This document shows, piece after piece, positions 57,337 through 64,000 of a DNA stretch of 64,000 nt. Origin of the DNA: Lysobacteraceae bacterium NML93-0399 (lineage in GTDB: Bacteria; Pseudomonadota; Gammaproteobacteria; Xanthomonadales; Xanthomonadaceae); contig NTJI01000002.1 of the NCBI GenBank assembly GCA_002307375.1, positions 744,001 through 808,000 on the forward strand. Reading direction: 5' to 3'. The position numbers were made by a program, and so were the translations under genes. How positions within the stretch are numbered: position 1 is the first letter of the stretch; each line of letters starts with the position of its first letter. The notes under the pieces were generated by a model that was not told where the DNA came from, made no database searches, and saw only the letters and a program-made list of their open reading frames with translations.

Positions 57337-57588
57337 TTACTTGGCGTAGCGCTTGCGGAACTTGTCGACGCGACCGCTGGTGTCGATGATCTTGTTCTGG
57401 CCGGTGTAGAACGGATGCGTGGCCGAAGACACTTCGATCTTGATCAGCGGGTACTCGTTGCCGTCCTCCCACTGGATCTTTTCCTTCGCCGTCGAGGCGA
57501 GGGTGGAGCGGGTGAGGAACTTGAAGCCATCGGACGTCACGTCCTGGAAGACGACTTCACGGTAATCGGGATGGATGTCGGCCTTCAT
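57337..57588 (-). CDS. rpmE2: 50S ribosomal protein L31 type B
   Basis: 83-residue ribosomal protein of the zinc-independent (C-minus) L31 type: [16 protein letters not shown] at the start, [17 protein letters not shown] in the middle and [10 protein letters not shown] at the end, without the CxxC zinc ligands of RpmE. Such copies allow ribosome assembly in low zinc and in many bacteria are Zur-controlled. The ATG at 57588 is the family start; the frame extends upstream for 16 codons. A -35/-10 pair lies upstream. Confidence 0.95.
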   Translation of the reverse strand: MKADIHPDYREVVFQDVTSDGFKFLTRSTLASTAKEKIQWEDGNEYPLIKIEVSSATHPFYTGQNKIIDTSGRVDKFRKRYAK

Positions 57589-57622
57589 GGCGGGCACCAG
57601 AGTTGCGCAAGGGAAGAGCGGC

Positions 57623-57652
57623 ATTTTAACCACCACTCCGCCCGCAGTGCAA
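57623..57652 (-). promoter_or_regulatory. Probable promoter of rpmE2
   Basis: On the minus strand TTGCAC (plus 57647-57652) and TAAAAT (plus 57623-57628) are separated by 18 bases, about 35 bases before the rpmE2 ATG. No clear dyad of the Zur-box type was recognised over it. Confidence 0.5.
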
Positions 57653-57670
57653 GCTGCGGGAACAGCGGAC

Positions 57671-58603
57671 TCAAGGCGTCAGCGCGCGGCGGATCCGCGC
57701 ATGGAACCGCGCGGCGTCGTAGCGCATCAGGATGCGGGCGTTGTCAGGCCGCCCCAGCTGGCGTTGCCAGTCCACCACCGTCGCACCGCGCGCCGGCCCG
57801 TGCTCGAGCACGATGTCGAGCGGACGCGTCTCCACTTCGATTGCGGCATCGGGCTCGAGAACCCAGGCCATCGCAAGCGCATCGGCGCAATGCCAGTCGT
57901 CGCCGCGGCGATCGGCCGACCATTCGCGGGTCTTGCGCGAAATCGCCTCGTAGAACCGCCCGACCTCCCCGCCCGACTGCATCCAGCCGAGCACCGCGTC
58001 ATGGGGCAGCCCGTGGGCCACGGTCGCCTCCCAGTCCGACAGATCGAACTGCGGAAATGCATCGAACACGATCTTCGCCGCTTCGGGATCGAAGTAAGCG
58101 TTGAACTCGGCGCTCGGGGTGATGTTGCCGTGTCCGGTGACGGCGCCGGACATCGCCACGAAACGCGCCACGCGCGCGGGCAGCGTGGGGTCGAGTTTCA
58201 GCGCGAGCGCGATGTTGGTCAGCGGACCGAGTGCAACCAGTACCAACTTCCCTGCATGCACGTGCGACAGGCGCAGGATCGCGAGCGCCGCATGCTCGGC
58301 CTCGGCGGAACGGGCGGCAGGCGTGTAGTCGATGTCGCCGAAACCATCGTTGCCATGCACGTAGGCGGCATCGGGCGCGGCGTGCAGCAGCGGCGAGGGA
58401 CTGCCGGCATACACCGGAACTTCGCGACCGGCCACTTCGCACAGCTTGAGCGCATTGGCCACGGTATGGCGCAGGCCGACATTGCCGGCAGCGATGGTGA
58501 GGCCGACCACGTCGTGGTTCGTGTCGTCGAAAGCGAGCAGCAGCGCGAGGGCGTCATCGACGCCGGGATCGGTGTCGATCAGGAGCGGGATCTTGTCGTT
58601 CAT
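57671..58603 (-). CDS. Inosine-uridine-preferring nucleoside hydrolase
   Basis: 310-residue calcium-dependent nucleoside hydrolase that cleaves the N-glycosidic bond of ribonucleosides for base salvage. The N-terminal calcium site [12 protein letters not shown] (D10, D12, D16, D17) is intact, as are [39 protein letters not shown] and the C-terminal [14 protein letters not shown] segment. Specificity cannot be told from sequence. The ATG at 58603 precedes the canonical start; the frame is open for 13 codons upstream. Confidence 0.92.
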   Translation of the reverse strand: MNDKIPLLIDTDPGVDDALALLLAFDDTNHDVVGLTIAAGNVGLRHTVANALKLCEVAGREVPVYAGSPSPLLHAAPDAAYVHGNDGFGDIDYTPAARSAEAEHAALAILRLSHVHAGKLVLVALGPLTNIALALKLDPTLPARVARFVAMSGAVTGHGNITPSAEFNAYFDPEAAKIVFDAFPQFDLSDWEATVAHGLPHDAVLGWMQSGGEVGRFYEAISRKTREWSADRRGDDWHCADALAMAWVLEPDAAIEVETRPLDIVLEHGPARGATVVDWQRQLGRPDNARILMRYDAARFHARIRRALTP

Positions 58604-58746
58604 GGCGACAGTATCGCCCGCGGCCCTGGCATTCGCGACCACGTGGTCTGCCGCACCGCTCGGAATGTCATCCCGCCTGCGCGTGCAGCCCCGTGCGCAG
58701 CACGCCGGACGGATGACCAGCGGCGCGCATGCGCAAGCCGCGCGGC

Positions 58747-58770
58747 GCCCGTCGCCTGATGGCGACGGGC
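58747..58770 (-). terminator. Hairpin downstream of the RcsB-like gene
   Basis: A perfect 10-base-pair stem (GCCCGTCGCC with GGCGACGGGC) around a four-base loop (TGAT plus, ATCA minus) begins eight bases after the regulator's stop codon. No T tract follows. It is the longest perfect stem noticed in the window. Confidence 0.55.
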
Positions 58771-58778
58771 AGGCGACG

Positions 58779-59432
58779 TCAGGAAATCAGCCCGTGATCG
58801 CGTGCATAGGCATAGAGCTGGCAGTTGTTCTCCACGCCCAGCTTGTGCATCGCATCGCTCTTCTGACGGCTGATGGTCTTGACGCTGCGCGACAGACGCA
58901 CGGCGATCTCGCTGACGGTCAGCCCGCCTGCGAACAGGCGTACCACCTCGGCCTCGTGCGGCGAGATGCGGGCCTGCGGTTTGTCGAGGCCACCGGCTTC
59001 GTCGAGCACCGTGCGCATGGCACGGCAGAAATGGATGCGACCTGCGGCCACCTTGTGGATCGCCGTCAGCAGCTCATGCCGCGCGGAAATCTTATCGACG
59101 AGCCCGCGTACACCGGCATCGACCATCGCCCGCAGCATGGCCGGGTTTTCCACCTCGGTCAGAACGATGATCGGCAGGGCCGGAAACTGGCGGCGCAGTG
59201 TCAGGAGCAATGGCAATCCGTCGCAATCCCGGAGCCTGGGGCCACGCATCGAGAAATCGGTGACGAGGACGTCGCCCGGTCGCGCCTGCGCCAGCAACTC
59301 CAGCAGCGCCTGGCCGTTGGCGGCCTCGCCCGCAACGACGAAAGGGTCGCCGGCGCGCTCGATTTCGGCACGCACGCCGGCGAGGGTAAACGGATGATCA
59401 TCCGCGATGAAGATGCGCAGCTGCGCTGTCAT
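58779..59432 (-). CDS. RcsB-like LuxR-type response regulator (orphan)
   Basis: 217-residue response regulator. The receiver domain (about residues 4-125) has IADDHPFTLAG and phospho-acceptor D59 in LVTDFSM; the lysine near DKISARHE is kept. The C-terminal LuxR-type helix-turn-helix (about 150-210) reads ISPHEAEVVRLFAGGL, VSEIAVRLSRSVKTISRQKS and MHKLGVEN, which closely matches RcsB, the regulator of capsule and envelope stress in enterobacteria. No histidine kinase or phosphotransfer gene is adjacent, so its partner is unknown. The ATG at 59432 is used. Confidence 0.88.
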   Translation of the reverse strand: MTAQLRIFIADDHPFTLAGVRAEIERAGDPFVVAGEAANGQALLELLAQARPGDVLVTDFSMRGPRLRDCDGLPLLLTLRRQFPALPIIVLTEVENPAMLRAMVDAGVRGLVDKISARHELLTAIHKVAAGRIHFCRAMRTVLDEAGGLDKPQARISPHEAEVVRLFAGGLTVSEIAVRLSRSVKTISRQKSDAMHKLGVENNCQLYAYARDHGLIS

Positions 59433-59622
59433 GTTCCCTCCGTGGGATCCGGCCTGGAAGGCCGGTTGACCCGTCACGATGAGAATTATCCGCCGTGCCG
59501 CACGATGGCGAAGTCCGGAACTGCGACTGGTGGCACGTCCCATCGGCGAATCGCTACGGTAAATCCGCGAAGTGATGAAACAGTGAAGAGATAGAGCTGC
59601 GCCCGCTTTCGACTCGCTGGGA

Positions 59623-61716
59623 TCAGGCAGCGGCGTATCGCGATGCCGAGCCGATCCAGCGGGCGACCACGCGCTCGGCCAGATCGGGATGACGCTCGAG
59701 CAGCGTCTCGCCCAGGCGATGCACGGCCGGCAACAGGTCGGCGTCGCGGACGAGATCGGCCAGCCGGAATTCGGCCAGCCCGGTCTGCCGGGTGCCGAGC
59801 AGTTCCCCGGGCCCACGCAGCGCGAGATCCTTCTCGGCGATCACGAAGCCGTCGGCCGTCGTGCGCATCGTGTCCAGACGTTCGCGTGCCATTCGCGAGA
59901 GCGGCGACTGGTACAGCAGCACGCAGCTGGAGGCGGTGCTGCCCCGCCCCACACGCCCGCGCAGCTGGTGCAGCTGCGCCAGCCCCAGCCGCTCGGCGTT
60001 CTCGATCACCATCAGCGATGCATTGGGCACATCCACGCCCACTTCGATGACCGTCGTGGCGACCAGAAGATCGATTTCGCCAGCCTTGAAGGCCTGCATC
60101 GCCGACTGCTTCTCGGCCGGCTTCAGGCGTCCGTGTACCAGGCCGATCCGCAGCTCCGGCAGCGCGGCGGCCAACTGTTCGAACGTGGTCTGGGCGGCCT
60201 GCGCGACGACCTCGTCCGAATCGTCGATCAGCGTGCACACCCAGTACGCCTGCCTGCCCTGCGTGCAGGCCAGACGGATGCGTTCGACCAGTTCCCCGCG
60301 ACGCTCGCTGCTCAGCACGACCGTCTGCACGGGTGTGCGACCGGGTGGCAGTTCGTCGATCGCCGACACGTCGAGGTCCGCATAGGCCGACATCGCCAGG
60401 GTGCGCGGAATCGGCGTGGCGGTCATCACCAGTTGGTGGGGCACGCGATCGCCGCCGGCGCCCTTGTCGCGCAGGGCGAGCCGCTGGTGCACGCCGAAAC
60501 GATGCTGCTCGTCGATGATCGCAAGCCCCAGGTCATGGAACGCCACGCTGGCCTGCATCAGCGCATGCGTACCGACCACGAGCGGCGCCGCGCCCGTGGC
60601 GATGTCGTCCAGCACGCCGGCGCGGTTGCGGCCGGTGACCTTGCCGGCCAGCCACGCGACACGGACGCCTAGCGGCTCGAACCAGGCGCGAAGGTTGTGC
60701 GCGTGCTGCTCGGCGAGCAGTTCGGTCGGCGCCATCAGCGCCGCCTGCCGCCCGCCGTCGATCGCGGCTGCGGCGGCCAGCGCGGCGACGACGGTCTTGC
60801 CACTGCCGACATCGCCCTGCACCAGCCGCAGCATCGGTTTGCGTCGCCCGACATCGCGCAGCACCTCGCGATGCACGCGCATCTGCGCACCCGTCAGCGC
60901 GAAAGGCAGCGCCGCCTGCAGGGCAGCGGCGAGCGGCCCGGGATGCAGTGCCGGCGCGCGGTGCGCCTGCAGCGCGATGCGCTGACGGCGCAGACTCAGA
61001 TGGTGGGCAAGCATCTCCTCGAGCACGAGTCGGCGCTGTGCGGGATGCCGGCCGGCGGCGAGCAGCGCGAGATCGGCATCGCATGGAGGCCGATGCACGT
61101 AGAGCAGCGCATCGCGCAGGGACGGCAGCGCCAGCGTCTCGAGTACATCCGGCGGCAGCAGCTCGAGCCCGTCATCCGCCGGCAGCCGATCGAGCGCCTG
61201 GCCGACCAGGCGTCGCAGGACCTGCGGCCCCACGCCTTCGATCGCCGGATAGACCGGATCGAGGCGGTCGTCGAGCACGGTCGCCGTGTCGTCGACGAGT
61301 ACGCGATAGCTCGGATGCACGATCTCCAGGCCCTGCTGGCCCGGCCGGGGCGTGCCGAAACAGCACAGCCGCGTGCCCACCGCCAGCTGCGCGACCTGCG
61401 CGGCGCGGAAATGGAAGAAACGCAGCACCAGCGTGCCGCCCGAGCCATCGCCCAGGGCGACACGCAACATCGGGCGGCGCCGGAATCCTTTCTCGACCGC
61501 CTCGACGACGCCCTCCACCTGGGCGGGCACACCGCCGCGCAGGTGGCGAATCGGTGTGACGCGGGTGCGATCCTCGTACTGGCGCGGCAGATGCAGCCAG
61601 AGGTCGCCGATCGTCGCCAGTCCGCGCGCGGCGAGCTTTTCAGCAACCTTCGGGCCGACGCCCGACAGCGCCGACACCGGCACCTGGCCCGCATCGGCGA
61701 GTGTCGGCACGGCCAT
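59623..61716 (-). CDS. recG: ATP-dependent DNA helicase RecG
   Basis: 697-residue junction-specific superfamily 2 helicase that regresses stalled forks and processes Holliday junctions. The N-terminal wedge domain (RVTPIRHLRGG, AQVEGVV) precedes Walker A GDVGSGKT, the DEQH box in AIIDEQHRFGV, SAT-like motif MTATPIPRTLAMS, and the motif VI region HQLRGRVGRG. The ATG at 61716 follows GAGCAGG; a GTG five codons upstream is also open. It is read in the same direction as ridA and spoT, a conserved order. Confidence 0.95.
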   Translation of the reverse strand: MAVPTLADAGQVPVSALSGVGPKVAEKLAARGLATIGDLWLHLPRQYEDRTRVTPIRHLRGGVPAQVEGVVEAVEKGFRRRPMLRVALGDGSGGTLVLRFFHFRAAQVAQLAVGTRLCCFGTPRPGQQGLEIVHPSYRVLVDDTATVLDDRLDPVYPAIEGVGPQVLRRLVGQALDRLPADDGLELLPPDVLETLALPSLRDALLYVHRPPCDADLALLAAGRHPAQRRLVLEEMLAHHLSLRRQRIALQAHRAPALHPGPLAAALQAALPFALTGAQMRVHREVLRDVGRRKPMLRLVQGDVGSGKTVVAALAAAAAIDGGRQAALMAPTELLAEQHAHNLRAWFEPLGVRVAWLAGKVTGRNRAGVLDDIATGAAPLVVGTHALMQASVAFHDLGLAIIDEQHRFGVHQRLALRDKGAGGDRVPHQLVMTATPIPRTLAMSAYADLDVSAIDELPPGRTPVQTVVLSSERRGELVERIRLACTQGRQAYWVCTLIDDSDEVVAQAAQTTFEQLAAALPELRIGLVHGRLKPAEKQSAMQAFKAGEIDLLVATTVIEVGVDVPNASLMVIENAERLGLAQLHQLRGRVGRGSTASSCVLLYQSPLSRMARERLDTMRTTADGFVIAEKDLALRGPGELLGTRQTGLAEFRLADLVRDADLLPAVHRLGETLLERHPDLAERVVARWIGSASRYAAA

Positions 61717-61747
61717 GCCGGACCTGCTCACGCGCGTTCGGCTGCGA

Positions 61748-62131
61748 TCAGCCGAGCACCATCACCGCATCGACCTCGAAGCGTGCACCCTTGGGCAGTG
61801 CCGGCACTTCGATCGTGGAGCGCGCGGGATACGGCGCGGCGAAGTATTCGGCCATCACCGCGTTGACCTGCGCGAATTCGCCGAGGTCGGTGACGTACAG
61901 TCCCACGCGCACGATGTCGTCGAGCGTGCCGCCAGCCGCCTCGGCGACCGCCTTGAGGTTGTCGAACGCACGGCGCGCCTGCGCGGTGATGTCGCCGGCG
62001 ACGATCTCGCCACTCGCCGGGTCGAGCGGAATCTGCCCGGAGAAGTACACGGTGTCGCCTGCGCGCACGGCCTGCGAATACGGACCGATCGCGGCAGGCG
62101 CGTCGGGCGTGGAAATGGGCGTACGGGGCAT
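61748..62131 (-). CDS. ridA: Reactive intermediate/imine deaminase RidA
   Basis: 127-residue RidA (YjgF/UK114) protein, a trimeric enzyme that hydrolyses 2-aminoacrylate-type imines produced by PLP enzymes. GPYSQAVRAG, GDITAQARRAFDNLKAV, and the catalytic arginine R104 with E119 in YPARSTIEVPALPKGARFEV are conserved. It sits between spoT and recG in the usual gammaproteobacterial order, 60 bases downstream of spoT. Confidence 0.95.
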   Translation of the reverse strand: MPRTPISTPDAPAAIGPYSQAVRAGDTVYFSGQIPLDPASGEIVAGDITAQARRAFDNLKAVAEAAGGTLDDIVRVGLYVTDLGEFAQVNAVMAEYFAAPYPARSTIEVPALPKGARFEVDAVMVLG

Positions 62132-62191
62132 CGTCGGACTCCGGCAGGAAAGCCCGCATTCTAACGGGCGCCTGCATCGCCGACGGTCGGA

Positions 62192-64000
62192 TTACATCCG
62201 CTGGACGCCGTGGACGACCGGCAAACGGCGTGTCCGGCGGATCACCTCGGCCAGGTGCTTGCGGCCCTTGACCTCGATCGAGAAGCGGATCGCGGCCACG
62301 GTGCTGTCGCGTTCGAGGTAGTCGACGCCGTCGATGTTCGACTGCACGCGCGCGATCGCCGCCGCCACCTGCGCCAGCACGCCCGGATGGTTTTCCACCT
62401 CGATGCGCAGCGCGACGCTGTAGTCGCCGACCACCTCGCGGTCCCAGTCGATCGCGACCCAGCGCTCGGGCGACTTGCGGAACTCGGCGACGTTCGGGCA
62501 TTCGAGCCGGTGTACGACGATGCCGCGCCCGGTCGTGTGGTAGCCCATGATGTCGTCGCCGGGAATCGGCATGCAGCAGTTCGCGAAACTGATGATGCCG
62601 CGCTCGTCGCCGCGGATGCGGATCGTTTCGCCGGCGCGGGCGATCTGCTCGGTCGGCACGCCGCCTTCGTGCTGCGCCAGCGCCAGCGCGACCTGCGCAG
62701 GCATCCAGTTGCCGAGCGCGATGTCGGCCATCAGCTCCTCGAGCCGCGGATATTTCGCCTCGACCAGATACGCGTCCAGGCGCTCCTGCGGCAGGCGGTC
62801 GAGCGAGGTGCCCAGCAGTTCCAGCGCGCGGTCGAGCATGCGGTGGCCCAGCTGCACGGCATCTTCGTGCTGCAGGTGCTTGAGCTGGGCGCGGATCGCG
62901 GTGCGCGCCTTGCCGGTGACCACGAATTCCAGCCACTGCGGACGCGGCATCGACGACCGGGCGGTGACGATCTCCACGCGCTGGCCGCTCGACAGCGCCG
63001 AGCGCAAGGGGACGAGCTTGCCGTCGACGCGCGCGGCCACCGCCTGGTTGCCGATGTCGGTATGCACCGCGTAGGCGAAGTCGAGCGCGGTGGAATTGCG
63101 CGGCAACGCCATGATGTCGCCCTTGGGCGTGAACAGGTAGACCTCGTCGGGGAACAGGTCGACCTTGACGTTTTCCAGGAATTCGAGCGACGAGCCGGTC
63201 GAACGCTGCGATTCGAGCAGGCCCGAGATCCACGAGTGCGCCCGTGACTGCGCGCTGTTGGGACCGTCGCCGCCGTGCTTGTAGGCCCAGTGCGCGGCAA
63301 TGCCACGCTCGGCGATCAGGTCCATTTCCTCGGTGCGGATCTGCACCTCGATCGGTGCCCCGTAGGGCCCGAACAGCACCGTGTGCAGCGACTGGTAACC
63401 GTTCGCCTTGGGGATGGCGATGAAGTCGCGGAAACGCCCGTCGAGCGGCTTGAACACCGAATGCGCGATGCCCAGCGCGTGGTAACAGTCGGCGGCATTG
63501 CCGACGATGATCCGGTAGCCGAACACGTCCATCACCTGGGTGAAGGTTTTTCCCTCGCCCTGCATCTTGTTGTAGATGCTCCACGGCGACTTGATGCGGC
63601 CGACCAGGCGGTACTGCAGCCCCGCTCCGGTGAGCCGCTGCGCCAGCTGCGCCTCGATGCTCGCCAGCGCCTCGCGCCGCACCAGCGGCTGGTTGCGGAT
63701 GCGCTTTTCCAGAATCATGTGCCGCATCGGATGCAGCGCATGGAAGCCGAGATCCTGCAGCTCGGCCTTGATCTTGTTCATGCCCAGGCGCTGGGCGATG
63801 GGCGCGTAGATGTCGAGTGTCTCGCGCGCGATGCGCTCGCGCGAAGGCCCCGGCTGCGCGCCGAGCGTGCGCATGTTGTGCAGGCGGTCGGCGAGTTTGA
63901 TCAGGATCACGCGCAGGTCGCGCGCCATCGCCAGCATCATCTTGCGGAAGCTCTCTGCGTCGGCCTCCTGGCGGCTGCCGAAATTGAGCTTGTCGAGCTT
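62192..64000 (-). CDS. spoT: Bifunctional (p)ppGpp synthetase/hydrolase SpoT, C-terminal part
   Basis: 602 codons of a RelA/SpoT homologue are visible; the N-terminus lies beyond the right edge. The visible part begins near the end of the HD hydrolase domain (IKLADRLHNMRTL is kept, so the hydrolase is likely active). The synthetase domain has R-x-R-D in DGRFRDFIAIPKANGYQSLHT, the signature of bifunctional enzymes rather than the E-x-D-D of RelA. A TGS domain (LFTPKGDIMALPRNSTALDF), a helical domain, the FANCCMPIPGD region and a C-terminal ACT domain follow. ridA and recG follow on the same strand. Confidence 0.96.
   Translation of the reverse strand, partial: KLDKLNFGSRQEADAESFRKMMLAMARDLRVILIKLADRLHNMRTLGAQPGPSRERIARETLDIYAPIAQRLGMNKIKAELQDLGFHALHPMRHMILEKRIRNQPLVRREALASIEAQLAQRLTGAGLQYRLVGRIKSPWSIYNKMQGEGKTFTQVMDVFGYRIIVGNAADCYHALGIAHSVFKPLDGRFRDFIAIPKANGYQSLHTVLFGPYGAPIEVQIRTEEMDLIAERGIAAHWAYKHGGDGPNSAQSRAHSWISGLLESQRSTGSSLEFLENVKVDLFPDEVYLFTPKGDIMALPRNSTALDFAYAVHTDIGNQAVAARVDGKLVPLRSALSSGQRVEIVTARSSMPRPQWLEFVVTGKARTAIRAQLKHLQHEDAVQLGHRMLDRALELLGTSLDRLPQERLDAYLVEAKYPRLEELMADIALGNWMPAQVALALAQHEGGVPTEQIARAGETIRIRGDERGIISFANCCMPIPGDDIMGYHTTGRGIVVHRLECPNVAEFRKSPERWVAIDWDREVVGDYSVALRIEVENHPGVLAQVAAAIARVQSNIDGVDYLERDSTVAAIRFSIEVKGRKHLAEVIRRTRRLPVVHGVQRM

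Noticed and set aside
62210..63247. Plus-strand frame antisense to spoT
   Set aside because: No family signature; spoT on the minus strand is strongly conserved.

Overview
The window is a contiguous, gene-dense chromosomal segment of a high-GC gammaproteobacterium. Gene content and order (pilGHIJL-chpBC beside gshB and a tonB, divergent pilMNOPQ/mrcA, recG-ridA-spoT, a colRS-like pair) point to the family Lysobacteraceae (Xanthomonadaceae), a Lysobacter/Luteimonas/Xanthomonas-type organism; the genus cannot be fixed by eye. No rRNA, tRNA, insertion sequence, prophage or CRISPR array was seen, and no gap between genes exceeds about 260 bases.

Layout. 1-6.6 kb: a ColR/ColS-like two-component pair cut by the left edge, three small membrane proteins (DUF486, Mpo1-like DUF962, YnfA), a row of nucleotide-cleaning hydrolases (mazG, cysQ, nudE), then bioA-rsmE. 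6.6-20.8 kb: the Pil-Chp chemosensory system for type IV pili (chpC, chpB-like, the very large kinase pilL/chpA, pilJ, pilI, pilH, pilG, all minus strand from one promoter region), divergent from gshB and a TonB-family gene. 20.9-27.4 kb: a minus-strand run of lepB-like signal peptidase, tsaB, a YoaA/DinG-type helicase, a TPR lipoprotein and mrcB. 27.5-31.7 kb: two plus-strand glycosyltransferases convergent with a TPR membrane protein. 31.7-39.0 kb: relA, a tandem pair of small paralogous secreted proteins, hrpA. 39.0-46.5 kb: dps and an overlapping moxR-DUF58-DUF4381-batA-batB/C-batD operon. 46.7-54.3 kb: pilMNOPQ (inner-membrane alignment complex and secretin) divergent from mrcA. 54.4-64 kb: an uncharacterised conserved protein, a SlyB-like protein, gltA, rpmE2, a nucleoside hydrolase, an orphan RcsB-like regulator, recG, ridA and spoT (cut by the right edge).

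How the genes work together. Two separated loci serve the type IV pilus: pilMNOPQ builds the alignment complex and outer-membrane pore, and pilGHIJL-chpBC steers extension and retraction. Both class A peptidoglycan synthases (mrcA, mrcB) and both long RelA/SpoT enzymes of (p)ppGpp metabolism are present.

Most notable observations: the secretin part of pilQ has a sharply lower GC content than the rest of the gene, which looks like a recombinational replacement; pilL carries a nested in-frame minisatellite encoding an E-R-L-E-A coiled coil; the CheB-like protein has apparently lost its catalytic residues and no cheR/pilK is present; several hairpins downstream of genes share UNCG-type tetraloops; and two tandem secreted paralogues of unknown function lie between relA and hrpA. 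I did not find a clearly novel multi-gene defence or mobile system here.
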